A stretch of DNA of 64,000 nucleotides. Source: Nitrososphaerota archaeon (GTDB taxonomy: Archaea > Thermoproteota > Nitrososphaeria > Nitrososphaerales > UBA183). The position numbers and the translations under genes were made by a program. The DNA is taken from assembly GCA_029785235.1 (NCBI GenBank), contig JAFMAA010000003.1:82729-146728 (forward strand). Reading direction: 5' to 3'. The notes under the pieces were generated by a model. The model did not search any database, was not told the DNA's origin, and worked only from the letters and a program-made list of their open reading frames with translations. Shown here in pieces: positions 1 through 8,033 of the stretch. Numbering within the stretch: position 1 is the first letter of the stretch; the number at the start of each line of letters is the position of its first letter.

Positions 1-402
1 ACTAAGCCGCCTACGATCAGGAGCTTCGTCAAAACCGACCCTCTTATGATCGACGCCAATGAGACCGTCCTGAGAGCAGCACAGAAAATGCGTGAGAAGG
101 GAGTAGGGAATATACTGGTCCTTGTGGGCGGTGAACCGAAGGGGATCATGACCGAGCGAGACATACTGAATCACGTGGCAGCAGACGACCTGGTCGCTTC
201 CGTCGTGCCCGTAAGGAAGATAATGACTTCTCCGATGGTCTCGATCGAGGCAGACGAGCCACTGTCCGAAGGGATAAAATTGATGGCGAAGCATAAGATA
301 AGGACGCTATTCGTGACCGACCACGGCAAGCCATTCGGCCTTCTCAACATGAGGTCAGTGGTGGGGGACCAGTTCAAAGTGGCGAGGAGTCTGGAATCCT
401 GA
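1..402 (+). CDS. CBS-domain pair protein (5' end outside window)
   Basis: The reading frame is open from base 1, so the gene begins to the left of the window. Two CBS repeats are visible. The first ends in ERDIL and the second begins with VRKIMTSPMVSI and ends near LLNMRSVVG. Paired CBS modules bind adenine nucleotides such as AMP, ATP or SAM and act as energy sensors, often as stand-alone proteins in archaea. The first ATG, at 46, lies inside the first CBS repeat and is unlikely to be the start. No fused catalytic domain is visible in the part seen. The ligand and partner cannot be told from the sequence. Confidence 0.85.
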   Translation, partial: TKPPTIRSFVKTDPLMIDANETVLRAAQKMREKGVGNILVLVGGEPKGIMTERDILNHVAADDLVASVVPVRKIMTSPMVSIEADEPLSEGIKLMAKHKIRTLFVTDHGKPFGLLNMRSVVGDQFKVARSLES

Positions 403-454
403 GCTTCCCTGGAGGGCGACCAGCCAAAACATCAGGTAGCCGTGAAGGAAGGGG

Positions 455-816
455 TGACGTGGCGCCCGGGATGAGTGCCTCAGGCAACAGCTCCTCAGTG
501 CCCCCAAATCCCATGGGACGTTAACCCATGGCCAGCTGATAGCATCATGGAATCCCAAGGGGAAACCCCTCTTCGACTCAATCGCTGCCGTTGACAGAGT
601 GGATTACGCCAGAGGCGCACAGGAATTCGCCGCTATCATCGTCCACAAGGACACTGGCTTCCCAGGTGAGGGCTTCTTCTGCGACGACGAACTGCCTCCC
701 TCGCTGAGGCGCCCCTACTCAATGCCTCTGATTATAGACTCTCTGCAGCAGAGATGAACTATGTCAAGGACGTTCAGAAGAGGGTTTGGGGCTATTATTC
801 AGGCACCCAGGAGTGA
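455..816 (+). pseudogene. Frameshifted small conserved-looking protein, function unknown
   Basis: One frame (about 512-721) reads as protein, including the stretches WNPKGKPLFDSIAAVDRVDY and VHKDTGFPGEGFFCDDELPP, and then runs into TGA at 755. The neighbouring frame continues the same kind of sequence from about 721 (DYRLSAAEMNYVKDVQKRVW) to TGA at 814-816. The two halves fit together if one base has been lost or gained near 719-722. No ATG, GTG or TTG is well placed at the 5' end; the in-frame stop upstream is at 455-457. The 3' end overlaps the convergent pyrF by 22 bases. The protein is not recognised. It is a recently broken gene or an assembly error. Confidence 0.5.
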
Positions 817-1589
817 CTCCGAGTCTGTGCCGGGGGCAGCTCCTGGAATGACTTCAGTTTGGCGGCTGTCTTCGACGGCTCCAGGGACTCGGTAATCGAC
901 CTCCCCACAAACACGAAGTCCGCCCCAGCGGAAATCCCCGATGACGCATCCCCGCCCTGAGCGCCGACACCTGGGGAGAATATCAGGCACTCCTCGCCTA
1001 CTATCTGCCTAGTCTCTGCTATCTTGTCGGCTGACTTGGCAGACACGACCACCCCGTCAGCCCCCCAGTCTCTCGCCCTATGTGCGAAGACGCGGTACAG
1101 AAGTTCACCTCCCTCGAGACGGAGGGAATACCCCTCGCCTGCTCCTTTGTGGCTCATGTAGACCAGGAAAAGTATGCCCCCGTTCTTGGAGTGAACCCTC
1201 TCAATCACACTTCCAAGACCTTCCTCTCTGCCGACGAATGGGTTCGCTATGACTGAGTCGAAGCCGTAATCAAGGAGCGAATCGACGATGTTTAGGTTGG
1301 TGGACTCAATATCGTTCATCTTCAGGTCGGCTATCAGAGGGAGCCCTTCGTCTTTACAGGCGCTGATGACGCTCCGTAGGCCCTGGAGGCCGTATGGAAG
1401 CAACAGATGGTGGTTCACCTTCACCGCGGCCAGGTGCTCCTTCGTCTCATTGAGAACTCGCACTGCATTGTCGAGCCTTCCATCGTAGGGGCCGAAGAGA
1501 TCGAGGGCTAGGATGAGCTTCGAGCCTCTCCGGCGTGAAGCTTCAAGGAGCCTCTGTCTGAAGCCCAGCGTCGTACTCTCAGATTTCAT
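795..1589 (-). CDS. pyrF: Orotidine 5'-phosphate decarboxylase
   Basis: This enzyme converts OMP to UMP, the last step of de novo pyrimidine synthesis. The 264-residue protein has the TIM-barrel signature DLKMNDI, the charged D-x-K-x-x-D tetrad segment near residue 90, and the late phosphate-binding segment SPGVGAQGGDASSG followed by ADFVFVGRSI. It is the last gene of the pyrE-pyrD-pyrF operon and its start overlaps the stop of pyrD by four bases, which suggests translational coupling. Its length is in the usual range for the long archaeal/UMPS-like form. Confidence 0.93.
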   Translation of the reverse strand: MKSESTTLGFRQRLLEASRRRGSKLILALDLFGPYDGRLDNAVRVLNETKEHLAAVKVNHHLLLPYGLQGLRSVISACKDEGLPLIADLKMNDIESTNLNIVDSLLDYGFDSVIANPFVGREEGLGSVIERVHSKNGGILFLVYMSHKGAGEGYSLRLEGGELLYRVFAHRARDWGADGVVVSAKSADKIAETRQIVGEECLIFSPGVGAQGGDASSGISAGADFVFVGRSITESLEPSKTAAKLKSFQELPPAQTRSHSWVPE

Positions 1590-2479
1590 CCGGCATGTGC
1601 CCTCCCGACGAGGTCTTCAAGTTTCGCAATTCCTTTCCTCTCGAGGTATGAAAGGATTCCCAGGTTGACATCGTTGAATCTATCAAACTTCCTGATTGTC
1701 GAGGTGCCAAATTGCACCATGTTCGCGCCAGCCAGGAAGAATTGCACAGCGTCCTCCCAGGTGGCTGCTCCGCCGCATCCGATTATGGGAACATCCAACT
1801 GCTCCCTCAGTTCATAGACGCAACGCAATGCGATGGGTCTGATAGCCCCCCCAGACAACCCGCCGAAGCCATTTGAAAGGGCGGCTCCCCCTTTCTCCAC
1901 ATCAATGGGGAACGACCTCACGGTGTTGATGGCAGTAAGGCCGTCGGCGCCAGCGTCCACGGCAGCTCTAGCGACCTCGACCAGCCTCTCTGTGTTGGGC
2001 GAGAGCTTGGCGAACACCGGTTTTCCAGTGGCGGCTTTCACTGCTCTGGTTACCTTGTTAACTTCCTCTGGGAAGTGCCCAACCTCGGTGCCGACGCCTG
2101 AAACATGCGGACAACTGAGATTGAGTTCGTATGCGGCAAAGTCGTTACCGTCCACTACCCTGACCACCCGTTCGAACTCCTTCTCCTCCCCCCCGAACAC
2201 GGAGACGAATATCGGCAACCCCTTGCCGTTGTGTTCCGCAAGCCTCTCCGCGAACTTTTCCGCTCCTGGGTTTGGGAGCCCGGCCGCATTTACCAACCCG
2301 CCCTCCACCTCGACCAAGGTCGGCTCGGGGTATCCATCCCTCGGTTCGATCCCTATCGACTTCGTGACAGCGGCCCCTGCACCCACCTCCAGGGCCTGGA
2401 TTACCCTTTCAAGGGAGCTCCCATGCACACCGGAAGCTAGCATGGTGGGATTGAGCAGGTGCAAACTCCCTACTTTCAC
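1586..2479 (-). CDS. pyrD: Dihydroorotate dehydrogenase, class 1
   Basis: This enzyme oxidises dihydroorotate to orotate using FMN. The 297-residue barrel has the FMN/substrate motifs LNPTMLASG at the N-terminus, NAAGLPNPG near residue 65, and NLSCPHVSGVGTEVG near residue 120. The cysteine in that segment is the catalytic base used by class 1B-type enzymes. IIGCGGAATWEDAVQF near residue 235 is the FMN phosphate site. No pyrK electron-transfer subunit is found next to it, so the electron acceptor is not clear. It lies between pyrE (22-base gap) and pyrF (four-base overlap). Confidence 0.93.
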   Translation of the reverse strand: MKVGSLHLLNPTMLASGVHGSSLERVIQALEVGAGAAVTKSIGIEPRDGYPEPTLVEVEGGLVNAAGLPNPGAEKFAERLAEHNGKGLPIFVSVFGGEEKEFERVVRVVDGNDFAAYELNLSCPHVSGVGTEVGHFPEEVNKVTRAVKAATGKPVFAKLSPNTERLVEVARAAVDAGADGLTAINTVRSFPIDVEKGGAALSNGFGGLSGGAIRPIALRCVYELREQLDVPIIGCGGAATWEDAVQFFLAGANMVQFGTSTIRKFDRFNDVNLGILSYLERKGIAKLEDLVGRAHAG

Positions 2480-2501
2480 CTCGATTGCATCCGGGTCCAG
2501 G

Positions 2502-3119
2502 TTACCTCGCCCCCATCTGCCTTAGGACTGACTCATAGTCCCCCTTCGTGACCTTCTTCTGGGCATACAGCGTTTCTACGAGGTCCTTGATGTCGGTGAA
2601 CGAGTGGAGTTTCACTCCAGCGTTCGCCAAGCTTACCTTCCCACCTTCGAGCCTGTCGACCAGCACCACCACATCATCAACCGAGCATCCTGCCCTCCTC
2701 AGGTTCTCAACCGCGGCCGCTTTGCTCCCCCCATCGGTAATCAAATCGTCGACCACTAGAGCCCGCCAACCAGGGGTGACGGCCCCTTCCACTAGCTTGC
2801 CCAATCCGTGCCCCTTCCGCTCGCTCCTCACGTAGACCATCGGTTTCTTGAGCAAGTAGGCAAGAGGCGAAGAGATGGCTATGCCGGCTGTAGCCACTCC
2901 TGCGATGACATCGAAGTTCTGCTCGCCCATCTCCTTGACCATGGCCAGGTATGCCGCGATAGCTAGTTCGTATGCCTGAGGGTCGCTTGGGACCACCCTC
3001 AGGTCGAGGTAGTAGGCGCTGACTCTGCCGCTGGCCAGGGTAAATTTTCCGAACCTGAGGGAACCTATCCGGAAGAGGGCCTCGGCGAGTGCGACCCTGC
3101 CGTTCATCTTGTCAGTCAA
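2502..3119 (-). CDS. pyrE: Orotate phosphoribosyltransferase
   Basis: This enzyme joins orotate to PRPP to make OMP. The PRPP loop VVDDLITDGGSKAAAVENL (near residue 120) and the flexible loop segment VRSERKGHGLGKLVEG (near residue 95) are diagnostic. The length of about 205 residues is normal. The start given is TTG; an ATG four codons later (MNGRVALAEALF) is an equally good start. It is the first gene of the pyrEDF operon. The 75-base gap upstream separates it from the nuclease-like gene on the same strand. Confidence 0.93.
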   Translation of the reverse strand: MTDKMNGRVALAEALFRIGSLRFGKFTLASGRVSAYYLDLRVVPSDPQAYELAIAAYLAMVKEMGEQNFDVIAGVATAGIAISSPLAYLLKKPMVYVRSERKGHGLGKLVEGAVTPGWRALVVDDLITDGGSKAAAVENLRRAGCSVDDVVVLVDRLEGGKVSLANAGVKLHSFTDIKDLVETLYAQKKVTKGDYESVLRQMGAR

Positions 3120-3194
3120 GAATCAAACTCCCAAAAACTGGGTCCTGCCAGCTTCCACACACTCGCGTAATTGAACCCAAGCTAAGTTTAGGCT

Positions 3195-3869
3195 TCAGCG
3201 TGGATTTAAGCCTTGGACGGTCCGGTGCCAATCCAAAACAGACAGGGCCATCCTATCGTACGTCTCAGCGTCGATCTCCTGAACGTTCGCCGAGTCGACG
3301 TCTATGACAAACACCACGTGAAGCCTCGCTTGCATCAGGTCATCCATGGATGTCTCAGGCTCATTGTAGATGACATCGATCAGCGTCTTGATTTGGGTGG
3401 CTTCTTCGCGAGTCCTGTCCCGAGGAGGCTTGACGAAGAAGCAGGGGACATCCAGTGTGTATGATGGTGTGGTCCCCAAGGCGAACTTATCCGCATATCT
3501 GCTGTACCTGGTGATTTTGCTGGAGATCCTGTTCCGCGCGTACCCAGAAGGTTCTAGGGCCGCTTCCGGCGGTATGAATCCTGTCTCAATCTCGACTATG
3601 AGGCGCTCGTCCCCTCTCGATCCCATTACGTCGCATACCAAGATTTTGTCTAGTCTGTGCTCCACCTTAACCTCATAGCCTTGTTTTATCAAGGCCCTGG
3701 CGCACACCAGCTCAAGAGCCGAGTGGTTGATTTTCACTAGGTTCTTCCTGTAAAGGTTCACCAGGATGTCTGCGATGGCGAAAACATTCAACCTCACTTC
3801 TTCGCTGTCATTACAGCAGGCCCTCCCGGCCAGCTCATAGAGGTCGTCCTTGAACCTTCGGACGTCCAA
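3195..3869 (-). CDS. Hypothetical protein with PD-(D/E)xK-like core
   Basis: This 224-residue soluble protein is not assigned to a named family. Residues about 70-100 read LVCDVMGSRGDERLIVEIET. A D followed by E-x-E after a short hydrophobic strand, with an upstream helix (LELVCARALIKQGYEV), resembles the fold order of PD-(D/E)xK restriction-like nucleases. The second half has an RISSKITRYSRYADKFALG segment and a predicted alpha/beta end. It sits upstream of pyrE on the same strand with a 75-base gap. A nuclease role is inference from the motif only; no partner such as a helicase or methylase is adjacent. Confidence 0.6.
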   Translation of the reverse strand: MDVRRFKDDLYELAGRACCNDSEEVRLNVFAIADILVNLYRKNLVKINHSALELVCARALIKQGYEVKVEHRLDKILVCDVMGSRGDERLIVEIETGFIPPEAALEPSGYARNRISSKITRYSRYADKFALGTTPSYTLDVPCFFVKPPRDRTREEATQIKTLIDVIYNEPETSMDDLMQARLHVVFVIDVDSANVQEIDAETYDRMALSVLDWHRTVQGLNPR

Positions 3870-3908
3870 GCCTAGCTTGGTCCTCGCTGTGCCAGGGCGA
3901 AAGGGACC

Positions 3909-4574
3909 TCACCGACGCCGAGAGACGTTCTTGTCAAGGATCCGTCTCACTTCGATGTCTTCCACCTGCCCGAAGTCCTCGTAAAACTCGCCGATTGCCA
4001 AGAACGGTCCTGGGGTCGACAGACAGACAACCTTGGTGCCATCTTCAATCAATGCCTGTACTGCGTCTGCCGGAGCTACCGGGACCGCTACTATCACCTC
4101 CTTTGGTCCACGCTTCTTCACCGACATCACAGCCGCGCTGACCGAACTCCCCGTGGCGATGCCGTCGTCCACTATGACTACCACTCTACCGCCTAGTCCA
4201 GGGTAAGGTGATGACCCTCGAAGCCTTCGCATCCGGTCCTTGACCTCTTCTCTCTTCTGGCGGATCTGGTCTTCTAAGTAAGACGCGCTTGCCCCCAATG
4301 ACTCGGCAGCCTGCCTGTCCATCATCACGTCACCTTCTTGGGTGACCGCTCCGATTGCATACTCAGGTTCCCCTGGCGCTTCGATTTTTCTTGTGACCAC
4401 CACGTCCAGCGGGGCGTCCAGTGCCTTGGCCACTTCGTTCGCTACCACCACGCCTCCCCTGGGAATCCCGAGTACGACTACGTCTTCTCCTCTGAGGCTC
4501 AGGAGCGCCTCGCTGAGGCGCTCCCCTGCGTCTACTCGGTTCTTGTACAGCAAGGACCCCACCATAGGCCTCAA
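3909..4574 (-). CDS. Predicted phosphoribosyltransferase (COG1926-type)
   Basis: This 221-residue type I phosphoribosyltransferase fold has the PRPP motif VVIVDDGIATGSSVSAAV near residue 135 and the N-terminal segment VLGIPRGGVVVANEVAKAL typical of the COG1926 group. The substrate base of that family is not established. It lies 39 bases upstream of the nuclease-like gene on the same strand, near the pyrimidine operon. Bacterial relatives are often linked to hydrolases; none is present here. The start ATG gives MRPMVGSLLYKNR; an ATG three codons later is also possible. Confidence 0.85.
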   Translation of the reverse strand: MRPMVGSLLYKNRVDAGERLSEALLSLRGEDVVVLGIPRGGVVVANEVAKALDAPLDVVVTRKIEAPGEPEYAIGAVTQEGDVMMDRQAAESLGASASYLEDQIRQKREEVKDRMRRLRGSSPYPGLGGRVVVIVDDGIATGSSVSAAVMSVKKRGPKEVIVAVPVAPADAVQALIEDGTKVVCLSTPGPFLAIGEFYEDFGQVEDIEVRRILDKNVSRRR

Positions 4575-5910
4575 TCTTCTGATATTTGGTTGCCTCGTCC
4601 GGCTCTCAGGAGGGATGTGGCTTTCCTCCGACGGCGGCCTCGTAGCGTTCCTTCACCGCCGCCGTCCCGGTTCGCCCTCGGTTTGGCCTTCGTGAAGTCC
4701 AGGTTTCCCCGGCTCTACGCGCCACCATCCCGCTCGCGGATGGTATCAGGCGCCAGGGCTTTCCCCGACACCTCTTCCTTTCCGCGAATCCATCCTTCTC
4801 CTGACCGGACGAGTATCATATTAAACGGACTGCTGATATTAAGCGCTTACTTCGATTCCCAATCCTGGGAAACGTCGGCTACTGCTGCTATCTCAGGTTT
4901 CACATGGAATCTTGCCATCGTCGTGTCCCCGCCGAGGACCCAGGCATCCTAACTGCGCCCGAATCGCACGTCGACCTGGCAGAGCCTCCTCCGCGGGAGA
5001 GCAATGCCTTCCTGACCACACTCCGTGGAAGATATTTGATTGAAACCGTACCGTCGAACAATCCTTGGCTTAGAGCGTGCTCACACAAGGGGGTTTCACA
5101 TTCCAAGACGACTTCGTCGGCTCCATCTTGCGACCGGTAGCGGAGCAGGTCAGGGCGATAGGCTGTCCATGACACTCTGCGCCGAGGGAGGGGCAGATGG
5201 TTCCTCCACTACCGTGAGTCGCTTTCGCTTGAGCCCCAACCACATCATCTTCTTCATCGACTCATGGACCGCTGACTCCATCATGCCGAAGCTGCATGAC
5301 CGCCAAGTGATATCTTGCTTGGGCTCGGCGTCTCACTGGGTGTCCACATCAGTAGGCCGGCCGCCCCGGGCCCCCATGTCAGAGGCTCCCGACTCTTCGG
5401 TGGGTTGATGTCTTGGTCAACAGAATATCTGTTCTTTGTCAGCAACAAGAGTCAAGCTAGGATAACAGGGATGGGCACCCAGATAGCCGCAGCTCTCTCG
5501 CTGTCGGCTCCGCCGATGGCCTGGGGTGCAGCCCGAGTCGACGCCGGTTATACGCGCGAGGCTGGGAATATTCCGGGCTGCTCTCAGGTCAGGAGCAGAG
5601 CCTTGTGCTCGCCAGAGCCCGGTGCGGCCAGGGGACCGTGCCCGGGGAAAGTGGAGGAGCGCGGGCAGGGTTGAGAAGCACGAAGGAGGAGGAACGCGGG
5701 ATGGGGGAAGACCCTTCTTCGGTCGAGTGGGGTGTGGAGCTCCATGCTTAGCGCCGCCTCGACCCAAGAAGAGCCAGAATCCAGAGCGCGAGCCAAATCC
5801 AGAGTGCAGATTGACCTCTGCAACGCGTTCTGAAGCTGGAGCCGGACGCGGAGTCTTGGTCTCATCTGACTCTGCACAGGGGCAGACGAAGGCAGCGAGG
5901 GGCGGCTTCT
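4575..5910. other. Gene-poor interval with traces of decayed coding sequence
   Basis: No intact gene is supported here. On the minus strand at about 4840-5090 one frame reads DAWVLGGDTTMARFHVKPEI and then VADVSQDWESK before a TAA. It is preceded in the same frame by a TAG and then by more protein-like sequence (RYGFNQISSTECGQEGIALP). This looks like remnants of a broken gene of unknown type. The part from about 5550 to 5880 is purine-rich on the plus strand; I looked for SRP RNA or RNase P RNA hallmarks in it and found none. Confidence 0.4.
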
Positions 5911-5919
5911 CTTTAATTA
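5911..5919 (+). promoter_or_regulatory. TATA-like box ahead of the FKBP gene
   Basis: The A/T stretch CTTTAATTA lies about 30 bases before the ATG at 5945. That spacing fits an archaeal TATA box driving a leaderless or very short-leader transcript. Confidence 0.45.
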
Positions 5920-5944
5920 CTTCCATCAGAGCAGCGTCGTAGTC

Positions 5945-6277
5945 ATGAGCGAAGTGAAGGCCCAGAACGGAGACACAGTGTCAGTCCACTACGTCGGGAA
6001 GTTCCCTGGTGGGAAGGTATTCGACACCAGTATGAAGGCCGAGGCGACAAAGTCAGGGCTGTACACACCGGCGCGGGACTACAAACCCCTTCAAGTCGTG
6101 CTCGGCCAGCACCAGGTGATAAGCGGTTTCGAAGAAGCGCTCGTTGGAATGAAGGTAAACGAAACCAAGGAGATCACGCTTCCGCCGGAGAGAGCCTATG
6201 GGAAGTCTGGCAGGCATCCCATGGCTGGGAAGACCCTCCAATTCAGGCTCCTCGTCACAAACATCAAAAGGCCCTGA
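5945..6277 (+). CDS. FKBP-type peptidyl-prolyl cis-trans isomerase
   Basis: This cytoplasmic protein-folding enzyme has 110 residues. The FKBP core is complete: DTVSVHYVGKFPGGKVFDTS at the start, VISGFEEALVGMKVNETKEI in the middle, and PPERAYGKSG before the last strand HPMAGKTLQFRLLV. Unlike many archaeal SlyD-type FKBPs there is no inserted IF chaperone domain; only a few residues separate AYGKSG from HPMAG. It is therefore a minimal FKBP12-like form. A TATA-like box lies just upstream. The next gene on this strand starts 95 bases downstream. Confidence 0.93.
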   Translation: MSEVKAQNGDTVSVHYVGKFPGGKVFDTSMKAEATKSGLYTPARDYKPLQVVLGQHQVISGFEEALVGMKVNETKEITLPPERAYGKSGRHPMAGKTLQFRLLVTNIKRP

Positions 6278-6371
6278 CTCGCTGAGATATAGCCTGGTAT
6301 TCGAGTTCATTGTGCACTCCCATTGACCCCGAAGCTATTTACCACCGACGACCCTGCCCAGACGCCGAGAG

Positions 6372-6653
6372 ATGGCGAAGAGATCGTTCACGATAGACAC
6401 CGGAACCGAGAAGATACCGGTGGAAGGCCACACCCACCAGAACGTGGCAGTGAAATATCTCATGAAGCGCAGGCGGAGCCTGATATTCACCAAGGACCTT
6501 GCCAAAGTCGAGAAGCTCTTCTCCGACGTCCCGAAGCAAGTGAGCATAATCGGGGCGAACGTCACCAAGACGTACAATGTCACATGGGAGAGGGTGAGCA
6601 CCGGTGAGTTCGCCGGAGCCAGGTTCACATTCACACTGGAAGAGGTAGGGTAA
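6372..6653 (+). CDS. Small basic protein, function unknown
   Basis: This 93-residue protein is not recognised. It is basic in its first half (LMKRRRSLIFTKDLAKVEKL) and looks like a compact alpha/beta domain ending TFTLEEVG. A TATA-like box (GCTATTTACC) about 30 bases upstream of the ATG supports the start. It is followed 24 bases later by a small zinc-ribbon gene on the same strand, so the two may be co-transcribed. Size and charge would suit a nucleic-acid or ribosome-associated role, but no motif proves that. Confidence 0.7.
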   Translation: MAKRSFTIDTGTEKIPVEGHTHQNVAVKYLMKRRRSLIFTKDLAKVEKLFSDVPKQVSIIGANVTKTYNVTWERVSTGEFAGARFTFTLEEVG

Positions 6654-6677
6654 CCTTTAGTTGAGGGCCATCGATGG

Positions 6678-6866
6678 ATGGCCATGGCACCAGGTTACAG
6701 GCGCGACGCTTACAACGATGCCATAAACCGGGTCCGCTCAGAACATTCAGAGTCCGTGAAGCACGCGAACATGACCGTTGAATGTCCTAAGTGTGGCACA
6801 CGGCAGGTCATCACGGACACGCCTGGCATGAGGGTCTGTGTCAAGTGCGGCTTCGAATTCAGATAG
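6678..6866 (+). CDS. Small zinc-ribbon protein
   Basis: This 62-residue protein has an N-terminal basic helix (PGYRRDAYNDAINRVRSEHS) followed by a single zinc ribbon, CPKCGTRQ and CVKCGFEF, occupying residues about 38-62. The ribbon could bind nucleic acid or another protein. It sits 24 bases after the small basic protein gene on the same strand. The first ATG is used; a second ATG two codons later is equally possible. No named family is recognised. Confidence 0.75.
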   Translation: MAMAPGYRRDAYNDAINRVRSEHSESVKHANMTVECPKCGTRQVITDTPGMRVCVKCGFEFR

Positions 6867-6916
6867 CCGCAGCGGTGACGCCCCAGCCGCGGGATGAAAA
6901 TTAGGCTTATGTATCA

Positions 6917-7369
6917 ATGGCACGAACCTCTGTGATTATGATGAGGCCTCCCAGACCTATGGGTATAGCTATCTTGGCAGTTTTGGAGATTCTCGGAGGC
7001 TTGCTCATACTTCTACTCGGCCTGGCCGTGGCTGCCATAAGTGGGACGCTCTTTTCGGCCCTTGGGCTCGCTGTACCCGCGGGGATAGGGATTGCCGCAG
7101 GTGGCGTGGTAGTCATATTCGGCTTACTGGGGCTCCTAGTGGGATGGGGTCTATGGACTGGGAGGAGATGGGCAAGGATATTGGCTATAATTCTCTCTGG
7201 TCTAGGAGTCTTGGCCAGCCTCGCTGCACTCGTTTTGGGTTCGATTCCAAGCATCGTGGGGTTAGTCATCGACGTATCCATACTATGGTATCTGTTCCGG
7301 CCTAACGTGAGGGCATTCTTCGGAGGGAACACCCCGCTCATGCCCCTCCAACCAACGTCGTCACCTTAA
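6917..7369 (+). CDS. Small polytopic membrane protein
   Basis: This 150-residue protein has about four hydrophobic segments: residues about 16-45, 50-80, 88-110 and 112-128. A basic loop (WTGRRWAR) between the second and third suggests a cytoplasmic side. The C-terminal tail is short and proline-rich. It resembles the general DUF2127-like class of small membrane proteins, but a family assignment is not certain. No transport or enzyme motif is visible. It is a monocistronic gene in a region of small genes. Confidence 0.75.
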   Translation: MARTSVIMMRPPRPMGIAILAVLEILGGLLILLLGLAVAAISGTLFSALGLAVPAGIGIAAGGVVVIFGLLGLLVGWGLWTGRRWARILAIILSGLGVLASLAALVLGSIPSIVGLVIDVSILWYLFRPNVRAFFGGNTPLMPLQPTSSP

Positions 7370-7467
7370 ACTGCGACAGCCTGGATATGGTGCGTCCTCC
7401 TAAATCAATTGGTCGCCAAAGGGGCGTGGTGAACAGCCGGGCGACCTTATGTTCTGTCTAGCCGGAA

Positions 7468-7686
7468 CTACTTTCTCTTCCAGTTTTGCGCCCTTTTGCA
7501 GAACTCTTCAGTTTCGTTCGCTGCAATGTCGCAGCGCTCGTAATGTCTTACTATCTCGCGGAGGAGCTCTTCGATGGGCGTGGGGGCACCAGGGCAATCC
7601 GAGTCAATCTGCGCCCTGATCTCCATGAGCGGCTGCCAAACATCACCAGGGATGACTACAGGAACCCCCTTGTTGCTAAGACCCAT
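7468..7686 (-). CDS. Small protein, function unknown
   Basis: Starting at the ATG that gives MGLSNKGVPVVIPGDVW, this is a 72-residue soluble protein with a long helix (PIEELLREIVRHYERC) and a basic C-terminus ending AQNWKRK. A short strand followed by helices could be a ribbon-helix-helix-like DNA-binding fold, but that is only a guess from the pattern. A longer form beginning 26 codons earlier is open; its extra part looks non-coding. Confidence 0.5.
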   Translation of the reverse strand: MGLSNKGVPVVIPGDVWQPLMEIRAQIDSDCPGAPTPIEELLREIVRHYERCDIAANETEEFCKRAQNWKRK

Positions 7687-8033
7687 AGCCCCGGTGGGTC
7701 CGAAAGCACTATTTCTAGATTGGGCACCCAACCCTGGAAGGGTGGAGAGGGAGGCGTGCCGCACCAGAGCGGTTTCGCCGATAGAGCTCCGGTCGGGACA
7801 TCAGGCACAATACATTGTCGACGTACTACACTAGCGCCGGCCTCCTCCTATGGAGTACGTTCCATCCACCTGAACGGGGCATCATGTAATGGATTCTCGC
7901 CTCGAAGCGCAGATTGCAGGAGAACTTTGTCAGTACAAGTACCGGGTAAATCGCCGCCATGAGGCTGATGATGACAATCACGACCAACCTTGAGCCTCCC
8001 GGCCTTCAGGCGGTCGGTACCTATTTCAGTCCA
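7687..8033. other. Intergenic interval with one possible mini-gene
   Basis: No convincing gene is seen. On the plus strand, 7889-7993 encodes a possible 34-residue peptide starting MDSRLEAQIAGELCQYKYRV with an acidic, histidine-containing end. It has ordinary-looking composition but no recognisable family or clear promoter, so it is noted only as a candidate. Confidence 0.35.

Noticed and set aside
1833..2525. Long plus-strand open frame opposite pyrD
   Set aside because: It is the antisense of a certain pyrD gene; Ser/Pro/Thr-rich composition is a by-product of GC-rich codons.
5550..5880. Possible SRP RNA or RNase P RNA
   Set aside because: The conserved SRP helix 8 sequence and RNase P CR-I/CR-V blocks are absent; RNase P RNA is found instead at 35515-35808.
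5417..5926. A 169-codon minus-strand frame
   Set aside because: Pro/Arg-rich, no motif, and lies in a purine-biased stretch; probably a chance frame.
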